Both the position numbers and the translations under genes were made by a program. Shown in pieces: positions 35,255 through 43,921 of a stretch of 64,000 bases of DNA (position 1 is its first letter; each line of letters starts with the position of its first letter). This DNA is from Empedobacter tilapiae (GTDB taxonomy: Bacteria > Bacteroidota > Bacteroidia > Flavobacteriales > Weeksellaceae), in the NCBI RefSeq assembly GCF_004785645.1, contig NZ_SRPE01000002.1, positions 186,001 to 250,000 on the forward strand. Direction: 5' to 3'. Under the pieces are notes generated by a model, which saw only the letters and a program-made list of their open reading frames with translations, was not told the origin of the DNA and ran no database searches.

Positions 35255-35423
35255 TTTTTCAATTTGAAAGCGAAGTTACCAATTTATTTTCTGTATTTGT
35301 AAACCGAGCAATAAATCTCATAGATTAAGATAAATGGTAAACAAATGATAATCAGACATGTATTTAGAAGATTTTTTATCATGTTACAAAAGTAAAGTTT
35401 TTTCAGAATATGTTAAAAATCAA

Positions 35424-35455
35424 TTGTGAATTAGTGTTGGCTTATTGTACTTTTG
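35424..35455 (+). promoter_or_regulatory. Promoter of the YceI-like lipoprotein gene
   Basis: TTG at 35424-35426, 21-base spacer, TACTTTTG at 35448-35455. The predicted transcript start falls at about 35460, which supports the ATG at 35473 as translation start over the one at 35464. Confidence 0.7.
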
Positions 35456-35472
35456 TACTATAAATGTTTGAA

Positions 35473-36126
35473 ATGAGAAAAATATCTACAGCAATTATAT
35501 GCTGTGCATCAGTAATGCTGATGAATTGTACAAATAAAACAGAAGAAAAAACAGAAGAACAAGCTACAAAAACTGCAGTAACAGTTGAAGAACCAACGGA
35601 AATTGTAGAAGGAGTTATCAGAAAATCTGGAGTTGAGTGGACGGCTTATAAAACGACAGATAAAGTTGCTGTTTCTGGGCGTTTTGATGTTGTGTTGGTA
35701 AAAAATGCAAAGGAAGATGGAAAAACGCCTCAAGAAGTTTTAGAAGGAGCAGATATTATTGCGACAGTTGCGACTTTAAATTCGGATCAAATTGATCGTG
35801 ATCAAAAATTGAAAGACATTTTATTCGGAAATATGATCAATACAAGTGAAATCAAAGGTCAATTACATTTTAAAGATGGTAAAACTTTCTTGAATTTAAC
35901 GTTGAATAATGCTTTTAAAGAATACGAAGTAAAATCAATGTTTGAGAATAATGTATTTACGATTGAGACAGATGTTGATTTAATGGATTTTAACACAGGA
36001 AAAGCGATGGCAGCTTTGAATCAGGCTTGTTTAGAATTACATAAAGGCGCGGACGGAGTTTCTAAAACATGGAGCGAAGTACACATAAAAGGTCAAGTAG
36101 AATTTAGCGATAGTTTCGGTAAGTAG
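35473..36126 (+). CDS. YceI-like lipoprotein
   Basis: A 217-residue exported protein from the ATG at 35473 (three residues more from 35464). The signal ends in a lipobox-like VMLMNC, so the cysteine is probably lipidated. An acidic Thr/Glu linker is followed by a YceI-fold domain: VEWTAYKTTDKVAVSGRFD, TLNSDQIDRDQKLKDILFG, IKGQLHFKDGKTF and LMDFNTGKAMAALN match the family, whose lipocalin-like barrel binds isoprenoid-type lipids. The ligand here is unknown. It has its own promoter. Confidence 0.82.
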   Translation: MRKISTAIICCASVMLMNCTNKTEEKTEEQATKTAVTVEEPTEIVEGVIRKSGVEWTAYKTTDKVAVSGRFDVVLVKNAKEDGKTPQEVLEGADIIATVATLNSDQIDRDQKLKDILFGNMINTSEIKGQLHFKDGKTFLNLTLNNAFKEYEVKSMFENNVFTIETDVDLMDFNTGKAMAALNQACLELHKGADGVSKTWSEVHIKGQVEFSDSFGK

Positions 36127-36192
36127 TTAAAAAAATAATTAATTTTAAGGCTACATTTTTGTAGTCTTAATTTTTACACAAATCAGTAAAAA

Positions 36193-36519
36193 ATGAATTG
36201 GATAATTTTACTTATCGCTGGCTTGTGCGAAGTTGGCTTTGCATCATGTCTTGGAAAAGCAAAAGAAGCAACTGGAAATGATACCTATTTATGGTATGGT
36301 GGGTTTTTATTTTTCTTAACCGTGAGCATGATTTTGTTAGTAAAAGCAACGCAAACATTACCAATCGGAACAGCTTATGCAGTTTGGACGGGAATTGGAG
36401 CGGTCGGAACAGTTTTAGTTGGAATTTTTATTTTTAAAGAACCAGCAAGTTTTTGGCGTGTATTCTTTTTAACGACTTTAATTTGCTCTATTATTGGGTT
36501 AAAATTTGTATCAAATTAA
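36193..36519 (+). CDS. Small multidrug resistance (SMR) family transporter
   Basis: A 108-residue four-helix protein of the EmrE/Gdx family, acting as an antiparallel dimer that exchanges protons for guanidinium or cationic drugs. The essential membrane Glu13 lies in AGLCEVGFA. Helix 3 holds the signature IGTAYAVWTGIGAVGTVLVGI. The residues around Glu13 and helix 2 look closer to the SugE/Gdx branch than to EmrE, but the split cannot be settled by eye. The AraC regulator begins 21 bases downstream and may act on it. Confidence 0.9.
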   Translation: MNWIILLIAGLCEVGFASCLGKAKEATGNDTYLWYGGFLFFLTVSMILLVKATQTLPIGTAYAVWTGIGAVGTVLVGIFIFKEPASFWRVFFLTTLICSIIGLKFVSN

Positions 36520-36540
36520 CTGAGGCTATTGTGTTGATTT

Positions 36541-37365
36541 ATGGAGAATTTTAATGTTTTTGATCAAGAAGAATTTATTCAACAAACTGTCGAAAATAAA
36601 CGTTTGAAAAAAGATTTGATTCAAACGATTTTTATTCAGAATGGTTGTTTAATTATCTCTCAAAATGAGCAAGAAATTAAACTTAAACAACACGATGTTT
36701 TCTTCCCTGAACCTAATAAACTCTATCGAATAATTTCAAAATCATCTGATTTAGAATTATTGAGTTTAGTCTTAACTAAAAAGATTTTAGATACGTCGAT
36801 TATCGATTTGAGTGGTTATGAATATAACCATTTTTTTGGAGCAAATAGAGTTAATAATTATCATTTTAATAAAGTAGAATTTTCTGCTTTAATCGAACTT
36901 TTGTTACAATTAAAATTGCGTTTGCAAGAAAAGTCGAATAAATTTGTTCGATATATTCAGTATAATCTGTTTTATGCAATTGTTTATACAACGTTTAGTG
37001 AATTATCAAAACAAGAAACAATTGTTGTTAGAAAAGGAACGCGAAAAGATGAAATTGTAAAACAATTTTTGGTTGATTTGAATAGCTATTATAGAGAGAA
37101 TAGAGATGCAAAGTTTTATGCAGATAAACTGAATATTACAGTACGGTATTTAACAGAGTGTTGCAAGTCAATAACAGGGAGAACTACAAAAGAATTGATA
37201 AGTTCTGTGATTATTCGTCAATCGAAAATTTTATTGAGTGAAACAACAAAAACAGTTTCGGAAATTTCGAATGAATTAAACTTTTCTGATCAATATTCAT
37301 TTGGAAATTTTTTTAAAAAACAACTCAAAATAAGCCCAACTCAATTTAGGAAAAGTTTGAAATAA
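36541..37365 (+). CDS. AraC family transcriptional regulator
   Basis: A 274-residue regulator. Residues 1-160 resemble a cupin-type ligand domain (FIQNGCLIISQNEQEIKLKQHDVFFPEPNKLYRI). Residues 175-274 form two helix-turn-helix units, KFYADKLNITVRYLTECCKSITGRT and VSEISNELNFSDQYSFGNFFKKQ, ending PTQFRKSLK as typical of the family. It follows the SMR transporter gene by 21 bases, so the two are probably cotranscribed and the transporter is a fair guess as target. Confidence 0.92.
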   Translation: MENFNVFDQEEFIQQTVENKRLKKDLIQTIFIQNGCLIISQNEQEIKLKQHDVFFPEPNKLYRIISKSSDLELLSLVLTKKILDTSIIDLSGYEYNHFFGANRVNNYHFNKVEFSALIELLLQLKLRLQEKSNKFVRYIQYNLFYAIVYTTFSELSKQETIVVRKGTRKDEIVKQFLVDLNSYYRENRDAKFYADKLNITVRYLTECCKSITGRTTKELISSVIIRQSKILLSETTKTVSEISNELNFSDQYSFGNFFKKQLKISPTQFRKSLK

Positions 37366-37428
37366 CTTCCGTTTTTTACATCTTTAGACTACTTTTTGAA
37401 CTTTTTTTTGAATAATTTTTTTTGATCT

Positions 37429-37458
37429 TTGTTAATCAAAAGGGTCACTATAATTTTC
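37429..37458 (+). promoter_or_regulatory. Promoter of the candidate small RNA
   Basis: TTG at 37429-37431, a 19-base spacer and TAATTTTC at 37451-37458, one base off the flavobacterial -7 box TAnnTTTG. It points at the long-stem RNA that starts a few bases on. Confidence 0.65.
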
Positions 37459-37460
37459 TA

Positions 37461-37550
37461 GTGTAAAACAGGGGTGATATTTTGAAGGCATAGCCTACAA
37501 AAGTGAGTAGAGTATTATATTACTAATAGGTTATATCACCTCTGTTTTTA
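37461..37550 (+). ncRNA. Candidate structured small RNA, about 90 nt
   Basis: Arms AAAACAGGGGTGATAT (37465-37480) and ATATCACCTCTGTTTT (37533-37548) form a 16-base-pair stem with one G-U pair, ending in a U run. Between them are a short hairpin AGGC-ATA-GCCT (37486-37496) and an A/T-rich arm (AGTA...TACT, 37507-37524), suggesting a three-way junction. A good promoter lies immediately upstream and no ORF of note is inside. It does not show the SRP RNA GGAA apical loop or 6S length. It may be a family known from Flavobacteriia that I cannot name from sequence. Confidence 0.6.
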
Positions 37551-37674
37551 TCTATAATAAAATGTTTTTAAAATTAATAGTTCCGAAAGTTTAACATAGT
37601 TCTTAGTTTACTGATATTTGAAAAGAAGTAATCCAAAAACGCAAATCATTGTTTTGACCGTTTGAAAAAAAATA

Positions 37675-37705
37675 AAAAAGAGAACTTAATTTAAGTTCTC
37701 TTTTT
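37675..37705. terminator. Bidirectional terminator-like hairpin
   Basis: Arms AAAAAGAGAACTT and AAGTTCTCTTTTT with A and T tracts on the two sides. Likely ends the leftward Mur ligase transcript; could also back up the small RNA terminator. The rest of 37551-37674 shows nothing. Confidence 0.8.
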
Positions 37706-37731
37706 CAGTATTTTATAGATATTTGAGTAAG

Positions 37732-37754
37732 AATCACCTTTTTGAAAGGTGATT
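37732..37754. terminator. Hairpin just after the Mpl-like gene
   Basis: Arms AATCACCTT and AAGGTGATT, adjoining the stop at 37756. The T run is on the plus side, so it works poorly leftward; the 37675 hairpin is the better terminator. Confidence 0.55.
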
Positions 37755-37755
37755 T

Positions 37756-39108
37756 TTATGCTTTAAATAATTCATTAAAGTTTACTCCACCGAAGTTTCC
37801 TGAACTCATCATTAAAAATACTTTATCTTTTTTATCTAAACTTTCTATATAATCTTGTAATTGTTCACCATTTGTAAACACCAAAATAGAATCATCTCCA
37901 AATGCTTTTTTGATATCTTCTGGAGAAATCATTTCCATACGTTTTATTTCTAATGCTTCTGGGCTATACATCACAATTTTGATATCAGCTTTGTCTAAAG
38001 CTCCTTTATATTGAACTAAAAATTCAGGATTCAAAGATGAATACGTATGAATTTCTAAACAGCCTACAACTGTTTTATCTGTGTATTGTTCTTTCACTGC
38101 ATTCGTAACCGAAGTCACTTTACTTGGCGCATGTGCAAAATCTTTATACGCAACAAAATCAGAAGTACGATTAATTAATTCCAAGCGTTTAGACGCGCCT
38201 TTGAATGATTGAATTGCTTCGTTAAAATCATCATCCATTACACCTAATTGTTTACAAATAGCACGAGCACCTTCTAAATTCATCAAATTATGATTACCAA
38301 AGACTTCTAACGGAATAGGGCCATCTTCTGTTTCTATAAAAGTGATTCCATTTTCGATAAAATGTTCTGGTAAATGATAAGGGAATTTCTTGATTGCTTT
38401 CTCCGTTTCTTCTACAACTTTTACAACTTCTTCATCTGTTTCATTGTAAATTAAAGCACCTCCATTCACGATAGATTCTACGAATTTTGAGAACTGAGAA
38501 GTGTAATTTGCAAACGTTGGAAATACATTGATATGATCCCAAGCAATACCTGAAATCAATGCAATATTTGGTTGATACAACAAGAATTTAGAACGACGAT
38601 CTAAAGCAGATGATAAATATTCGTCACCTTCCATAATCATAAATTCGTTGTCTTCTGTCAATTTTACCATCACATCAAAACCATCCAATTGCGCACCAAC
38701 CATATAATCAACATCGATATTATGATAATGCAAAACGTGAAGAATCATTGATGTAATCGTCGTTTTTCCATGCGAACCACCAATTACAACACGCGTTTTA
38801 TCTTTTGATTGTTCGTACAAATATTCTGGATATGAATAGATTTTTAAACCTAAGTCTTGCGCACGTAACATTTCAGGATTATCAGCATGAGCGTGCATTC
38901 CCAAAATCACTGCATCTAAATCTGCTGTAATTTTTTCTGGAAACCAACCCATTTCTTTTGGTAAAATTCCGCGTTGATCCAAACGTGTTTTCGAAGGTTC
39001 AAAAATTGCATCATCAGAACCTGTTACTTGATATCCTTTTTCGTGCAAAGCAATCGCCAAATTGTGCATTGCACTACCACCAATTGCAATAAAATGAACT
39101 TTTTTCAT
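37756..39108 (-). CDS. Mur ligase family protein, Mpl-like (murein tripeptide ligase)
   Basis: A 450-residue ATP-dependent ligase of the MurC/Mpl type. The Rossmann start is VHFIAIGGSAMHNLAIAL, the ATP loop is GGSHGKTT at 110-117, with a later SGIAWDHINVFPT and the C-terminal domain motif YKDFAHAPSKV. MurC has a GxGGxGMS-type start and more complete MurC motifs; this form matches Mpl, which links recycled L-Ala-D-Glu-meso-DAP to UDP-MurNAc. In the same window the NamZ-like enzyme would supply muramyl material to recycling. True MurC would be expected in a dcw cluster, not here. Confidence 0.87.
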   Translation of the reverse strand: MKKVHFIAIGGSAMHNLAIALHEKGYQVTGSDDAIFEPSKTRLDQRGILPKEMGWFPEKITADLDAVILGMHAHADNPEMLRAQDLGLKIYSYPEYLYEQSKDKTRVVIGGSHGKTTITSMILHVLHYHNIDVDYMVGAQLDGFDVMVKLTEDNEFMIMEGDEYLSSALDRRSKFLLYQPNIALISGIAWDHINVFPTFANYTSQFSKFVESIVNGGALIYNETDEEVVKVVEETEKAIKKFPYHLPEHFIENGITFIETEDGPIPLEVFGNHNLMNLEGARAICKQLGVMDDDFNEAIQSFKGASKRLELINRTSDFVAYKDFAHAPSKVTSVTNAVKEQYTDKTVVGCLEIHTYSSLNPEFLVQYKGALDKADIKIVMYSPEALEIKRMEMISPEDIKKAFGDDSILVFTNGEQLQDYIESLDKKDKVFLMMSSGNFGGVNFNELFKA

Positions 39109-39126
39109 TTTGTATGTTGTATTCTT

Positions 39127-40011
39127 TTAGTCTTTTTTATTTTCTTCGTCGTAGCCCATTTCTTCGAAATCATCAAACTCTTCGTCATCTTCATTCAAAT
39201 AATCGTCTAATGATTTTTCACTATTTTCAGCAAGAATTTCGTCCATTGGTCGAACTTTATTAAATTCTGGTGCTTGCTCGATTGCATTCATAATTTTTTT
39301 CATGATTGCATCGCTCGAATCATTTTCATAATCGATTTCCAAAGGCTCTTTGAATGTCATTGTCGCATTAATTCCACGTTTTTTAATACGCAAACCTTTT
39401 TTATCAAAAGCTCTACGAAAACCATCAATTACAACTGGAATTACAATTGGTTTATTTTTCTTAATTAAATGCGCAGTTCCACGACGACCAGGTGCAAACG
39501 CAGTTGTAGTCCCTTGCGGAAACGTTACTACCCAACCACTTTGTAACGCAATATCGATATTGTTAATTTCGCTTAAATCTACTTTTCTATTTACATTTTC
39601 TCCTTTTGCACGCCACGTTCTTTTTACGGTTACCGCTCCTGTGTAGGCAAATAATTTCGTTAAAAGATTATCTTTCATCGTTTCCTCTGCGGCAACGTAA
39701 TAAAAGTCAATCTTAGGATTAAGTAAATAAATTGGATTTTTAATAGTATCAATAAAACCATTTTTTACACTACAAAATACATGATACATCGCAAAAACAT
39801 CAGCAAAATAAGTTTGATGATTCGAAACGAATAATACATTTTGAGCTGGTAAATGAACTAAGTTTTTTGTACCGCTAACTTTTAATTTATTAAAACCATT
39901 ATAACGGTTATAGGTAAATGATCCTAATAAGAAAATTAACGTCCTTTTTAGGAAATATAGATGTCCAAATGAATCGCGAAATGCGTTCTTTTTCTTTGCT
40001 TTTTGAGACAC
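39127..40011 (-). CDS. Lysophospholipid acyltransferase (PlsC family)
   Basis: A 294-residue membrane-associated acyltransferase. The catalytic motif reads NHQTYFAD at 64-71, that is H-x5-D in place of the usual H-x4-D; the second block is VTFPQGTTTAFAPGRRGTA, standing for FPEGTR. These are variants, but the order and spacing fit PlsC-type 1-acylglycerol-3-phosphate acyltransferases. The last 50 residues are very acidic (DDYLNEDDEEFDDFEE). It lies 18 bases before the Mpl-like gene on the same strand, so the two are likely one transcript. Confidence 0.83.
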   Translation of the reverse strand: MSQKAKKKNAFRDSFGHLYFLKRTLIFLLGSFTYNRYNGFNKLKVSGTKNLVHLPAQNVLFVSNHQTYFADVFAMYHVFCSVKNGFIDTIKNPIYLLNPKIDFYYVAAEETMKDNLLTKLFAYTGAVTVKRTWRAKGENVNRKVDLSEINNIDIALQSGWVVTFPQGTTTAFAPGRRGTAHLIKKNKPIVIPVVIDGFRRAFDKKGLRIKKRGINATMTFKEPLEIDYENDSSDAIMKKIMNAIEQAPEFNKVRPMDEILAENSEKSLDDYLNEDDEEFDDFEEMGYDEENKKD

Positions 40012-40029
40012 GAGTTCTTAATATTTAAG

Positions 40030-40722
40030 TTACAAATTTAATACGATTTTTAGATAATCTTTAAATTCTTCTAAAATCATTGCAGTTGCGCCCCAAAGAA
40101 ATTCATCGTCACCAATGTTATAACCAGGAATTTCGACAACTTGACCAGAAAATTCTCTCTCAAAAACTTCGTAATCAGCATTCAAAAAAGCTTCCAAATT
40201 TAACGGAACAATGTATTGTACTTCACGCTCGTCTGGGGTGAAATGTGGCTCTCCATGATAAATTCCGATATAAGGATAAACCAAGAAATTACTTGGCGGA
40301 ATGTACATTTCACTCAATTGTCTTATAATCTCAATGTTTTCGTAATCTACACCAAGTTCTTCCACAGTTTCGCGAATAGCAGTTTCGTCAAAACTAATGT
40401 CTTGTTCTTCGAATTGTCCACCTGGCAAAGAAAATTGATGAGAATGCGCGCCTTCATAAGAAACACGCATGGTTACTGGAAATTCAATTTCTCCATCTTC
40501 GTTTTGATACAATAAAATCATGACAGACGCACTTCTTGGATTGGTACGTTTTATATATTCTAAATCAAATTTTTGACGATATGGAGGTGAAAGCTTTTGG
40601 TGCGATTCCCAACTCGGCAATTCTTCAACACTTTCGGCTAATAAATATTTTAATTCTTCTAAATCTAAATACAAAATGGATTGATTTTTAGGGTAATAAA
40701 AAAGAGTGAAATTTTTCCTCAC
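40030..40722 (-). CDS. Nudix hydrolase, CoA pyrophosphatase-like
   Basis: A 230-residue Nudix protein of the NudL/CoA-diphosphatase type. The box reads LPGGQFEEQDISFDETAIRE and then TVEELGVD, and SASVMILLYQN plus HSHQFSLPGG match that family. It would cut CoA or related nucleotides. The frame starts at a GTG (40722), but this codon lies inside a hairpin (40699-40729), and the first 16 residues look unlike homologues; a TTG at 40674, giving a protein that begins at codon 17, is an alternative. It is 18 bases upstream of the PlsC-like gene. Confidence 0.85.
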   Translation of the reverse strand: MRKNFTLFYYPKNQSILYLDLEELKYLLAESVEELPSWESHQKLSPPYRQKFDLEYIKRTNPRSASVMILLYQNEDGEIEFPVTMRVSYEGAHSHQFSLPGGQFEEQDISFDETAIRETVEELGVDYENIEIIRQLSEMYIPPSNFLVYPYIGIYHGEPHFTPDEREVQYIVPLNLEAFLNADYEVFEREFSGQVVEIPGYNIGDDEFLWGATAMILEEFKDYLKIVLNL

Positions 40723-40729
40723 TCTTTTT
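40699..40729 (-). promoter_or_regulatory. Terminator-like hairpin over the GTG start of the Nudix gene
   Basis: Perfect 11-base arms AAAAAGAGTGA (40699-40709) and TCACTCTTTTT (40719-40729), 9-base loop. On the minus strand it is followed by T residues and covers the GTG codon, so it may be an attenuator, or translation may start downstream. Confidence 0.55.
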
Positions 40730-40899
40730 CAAAGATAATTATTTTCGTCGAAGAAAATTCAACCTTTTCAGTAAGGTTTATTAATTATTTAACTTTTAAG
40801 ATTTAGCTTAAATATTTTTGAGCTTTTGGATGAAAAATAGAATATTTTTGAAATTTAACATTATAAGTTTTAACTTCGTTAGGTCTAAAAATAATAAAA

Positions 40900-43008
40900 A
40901 TGTTTAATAAAAAACTTTTTTACGGAATGATGGTTGGATCGTCAATTCTAGCCACTTCTTGTAGCGAAAAGTCAACAAATAGTATGTGGAACGATAAAAA
41001 TCCTTTTTTTGAAGTGAGCACTTTGCCTTATCAAACGGCTGATTTTTCAAAAATTAAAAACGAAGATTTCAAACCTGCTTTGTTGCAAGGAATGGCTGAA
41101 CAATTAGTCGAAATCAATAAAATTGCTGATAATTCTGAAGCACCAACTTTTGAAAATACATTAGTTGAGATGGAAAAATCGGGTCAATTATTAACACGAG
41201 TTAATCATGTTTTTGGATTATTGACTGGAGCAAATACTAACGAAACGTTACAAGCAGTAGGGGAGGAGATGTCGCCTAAATTTGCCGCTCATAGTGATGC
41301 AATTTACTTGAATGATAAATTATTTCAACGTGTAAAAACCTTACATGATAATAAAAAATCATTGAATTTAGATAAAGAATCATCTCGTTTGTTAGATGTG
41401 TATTATCAACGATTTGAATTGGCTGGCGCAAATTTATCTACTGCACAAAAAGATGAATTGAAAAAAATGAATGGAGAAATAGCTTCTCTGGAAACTAAAT
41501 TCTCAAATCAATTATTAAAAGGAACAAAATCTGGTGGTGTAACATTCTCGAAAGAAGAATTAGCAGGTTTGAGTGATGCTGATTTAGAAGCTTTCAAACA
41601 AGCTGATGGAACATATTTAATCAGTTTATTGAATACAACGCAACAACCTGAATTGCAAAATATGATCAATGCAACTTCAAGAAAAAAGTTATTTGATGCA
41701 GCTTGGATTAGAACAGAGAAAAAAGACGAAAATGATACACGTTCTACAATTTTAACTTTGGTTAAAAAACGTGCAGAGAAAGCTAAATTATTAGGATTTT
41801 CTAATTATGCAGAATGGAATTTGCAAGACCAAATGGCGCAAAATCCAACAGCAGCAAAAGGAATTTTGAATCAAATGATTCCGGCAGCAACTGCAATGGC
41901 ACAAAAAGATGCTAAAGAATTTGAAGCCTTAGCGAAGAAAGAAAATCCAGCAAATACATTAACAGCTGCGGATTGGAACTATTATGCGGAGAAAGTTCGT
42001 AAAGAGAAATACGATATCGACGAAAATGAAATGAAACCTTATTTCGTTTTAGATTCAGTTGTAGAGAATGGAATTTTCTTTATGGCGAAAGAATTGTACG
42101 GAATCTCATTCAAAAAACGCACAGATATTCCAACTTGGCACGAAGATGTAAAAGTGTACGAATTGTTTAACGAAGATGGTTCTCAGTTGGGATTATTTTA
42201 TACCGATTATTTCAAAAGAGATTCTAAACAAGGAGGAGCTTGGATGAGTAATCTTGTAGAACAATCGCACTTATTCGGAACAAAACCTGTTATTTATAAT
42301 GTCGGAAACTACACAAAACCTGCAAATGGTCAACCTGCGTTGATTTCGTATGATGATGTAGTGACAACTTTTCACGAATTTGGGCATGCGTTGCACGGTT
42401 TCTTTGCGAATCAAAAATATCCAACTTTATCTGGAACAAATGTTTCAAGAGATTTTGTAGAGTTTCCATCGCAATTTCACGAACATTATGTAACAGAACC
42501 ATCTATCTTAAAAAATTATGCGAAGCATTATCAGACAGGAGCTGCGATTCCTGATGCGTTGGTAGAAAAAATGAAAAAAGCATCTAACTTTAATAAAGGT
42601 TATACGTTAACAGAAATGCTTTCTGCGGCATCTTTGGATTTATCTTGGCATACAGTTTCTGCTGATAAGGTAATCTCAAATGTAGATGATTTTGAAAAAC
42701 AAGCCTTAGTTGATAACAAAACAAATTTACCACAAGTTCCACCTCGTTATCGTTCTTCTTACTTTAGTCATATTTTTGGTGGAGGATATGCAGCGGGATA
42801 TTTTGCGTATATCTGGGCAGAAATGTTAGATCATGATGCATACGAATGGACAATTGAAAATGGAGGAATGTCACGTAAAAATGGTCAAATTTTAAGAGAT
42901 AAAGTATTTTCTCAAGGGAATTCGGATGATTTGAATGTGATTTACAAAAATTTTAGAGGTAAAAACCCTTCAATTGAGCCAATGTTAAAATACCACGGAT
43001 TGAAATAA
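40900..43008 (+). CDS. dcp: M3 family peptidyl-dipeptidase Dcp
   Basis: A 702-residue zinc metallopeptidase that removes dipeptides from the C-terminus of peptides. HEFGH starts at residue 492 (TTFHEFGHALHGFF), the third ligand lies in the downstream helix around VEFPSQFHEHY. The N-terminus has a lipoprotein-type signal, ATSCSEK, so this form is exported, as is usual in Bacteroidota, rather than cytoplasmic as in E. coli. Length fits the family. It stands alone, divergent from the Nudix gene, and has its own terminator. Confidence 0.93.
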   Translation: MFNKKLFYGMMVGSSILATSCSEKSTNSMWNDKNPFFEVSTLPYQTADFSKIKNEDFKPALLQGMAEQLVEINKIADNSEAPTFENTLVEMEKSGQLLTRVNHVFGLLTGANTNETLQAVGEEMSPKFAAHSDAIYLNDKLFQRVKTLHDNKKSLNLDKESSRLLDVYYQRFELAGANLSTAQKDELKKMNGEIASLETKFSNQLLKGTKSGGVTFSKEELAGLSDADLEAFKQADGTYLISLLNTTQQPELQNMINATSRKKLFDAAWIRTEKKDENDTRSTILTLVKKRAEKAKLLGFSNYAEWNLQDQMAQNPTAAKGILNQMIPAATAMAQKDAKEFEALAKKENPANTLTAADWNYYAEKVRKEKYDIDENEMKPYFVLDSVVENGIFFMAKELYGISFKKRTDIPTWHEDVKVYELFNEDGSQLGLFYTDYFKRDSKQGGAWMSNLVEQSHLFGTKPVIYNVGNYTKPANGQPALISYDDVVTTFHEFGHALHGFFANQKYPTLSGTNVSRDFVEFPSQFHEHYVTEPSILKNYAKHYQTGAAIPDALVEKMKKASNFNKGYTLTEMLSAASLDLSWHTVSADKVISNVDDFEKQALVDNKTNLPQVPPRYRSSYFSHIFGGGYAAGYFAYIWAEMLDHDAYEWTIENGGMSRKNGQILRDKVFSQGNSDDLNVIYKNFRGKNPSIEPMLKYHGLK

Positions 43009-43031
43009 TCATTCTAAAATATTAACAACTT

Positions 43032-43063
43032 AAAAATCCAAGACATAGTTCTTGGATTTTTTT
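43032..43063 (+). terminator. Terminator after dcp
   Basis: Arms AAAAATCCAAG and CTTGGATTTTT around an 8-base loop, then T run. Confidence 0.9.
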
Positions 43064-43104
43064 CGTATAATGAATAAATTTGCAACTATTAAAAACAAGT
43101 AGAA

Positions 43105-43836
43105 ATGGGAAGAGCATTTGAATTTAGAAAAGGACGTAAAATGAAACGTTGGGCGGCAATGTCTAAAGCGTTTACTAAAATTGGGAAAGATATCGTAATG
43201 GCAGTAAAAGCAGGAGGACCTGATCCGCATTCAAATTCTCATCTTCGCGCGGTAATTCAGAATGCGAAGGCCGTAAATATGCCTAAAGATAATATCGAAC
43301 GCGCAATCAAAAAAGCATCTGATAAAAATACAGAAAACTATAAGGAAGTTATTTTTGAAGGTTATGGACCTCACGGAATTGCGGTTTTAGTTGAAACTTC
43401 TACAAATAATAATAATCGTACAGTAGCTAATGTTCGTTCTTATTTCAGTAAATGTAATGGACAATTAGGAACGCAAGGTTCTGTTGAATTTATGTTTGAT
43501 CATATCTGTAATTTCAAGATTCAAAAACCTGAAAATGTAGATTTGGAAGAGTTAGAATTTGAAATGATTGACTTTGGAGTAGAGGAGATTTTTGAAGATG
43601 AAGATGAAATTGTATTAATTGCACCTTTCGAGAATTACGGAACAATTTTCAAATCTTTGGAAGAAGGCGGGTATGAAATTATTTCTTCAGAATTTGAAAG
43701 AATTCCGCAAACAACAAAAGAATTGACAGAAGAACAAAAAGCTGACATAGAAAAATTGTTGGAGAAATTTGACGAAGATGAGGACGTAAATAACGTTTAT
43801 CACACGATGAAAGAAGACGAAGAAGAGGAAGAATAA
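43105..43836 (+). CDS. YebC/PmpR family (TACO1-like) regulator
   Basis: A 243-residue protein of the YebC family, which binds DNA in some species and acts on ribosomes to relieve proline stalls in others. Conserved start GRAFEFRKGRKMKRW with AFTKIGKDIVMAVKAGG, then NMPKDNIERAIKKA, YEVIFEGYGPHGIA and NNRTVANVRSYFSK. The C-terminal tail is very acidic (KFDEDEDVNNVYHTMKEDEEEEE), typical of the phylum. Monocistronic between two terminators. Confidence 0.93.
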   Translation: MGRAFEFRKGRKMKRWAAMSKAFTKIGKDIVMAVKAGGPDPHSNSHLRAVIQNAKAVNMPKDNIERAIKKASDKNTENYKEVIFEGYGPHGIAVLVETSTNNNNRTVANVRSYFSKCNGQLGTQGSVEFMFDHICNFKIQKPENVDLEELEFEMIDFGVEEIFEDEDEIVLIAPFENYGTIFKSLEEGGYEIISSEFERIPQTTKELTEEQKADIEKLLEKFDEDEDVNNVYHTMKEDEEEEE

Positions 43837-43858
43837 TCTTTTTTGAAAGAATAATATG

Positions 43859-43892
43859 AAAACCGTTTAATTTATTTTAAACGGTTTTTTTT
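43859..43892 (+). terminator. Terminator after the YebC-family gene
   Basis: Arms AAAACCGTTTAA and TTAAACGGTTTT, 6-base loop, then T run. Confidence 0.9.
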
Positions 43893-43921
43893 ATCTTTAG
43901 CTATAATTGAATTTTTTGGGA

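Noticed and set aside
35255-35423. Gap between mtnN and the YceI-like gene as a regulatory RNA
   Set aside because: No stable stem with T tract and no ORF; only a promoter at its right end.
37461-37550. SRP (4.5S) RNA or 6S RNA
   Set aside because: No GGAA apical loop with flanking asymmetric bulges as in SRP RNA, and too short for 6S RNA.
37756-39108. murC
   Set aside because: The ligase motifs fit Mpl better, and the gene is outside any division-cell-wall cluster, beside PlsC and Nudix genes.
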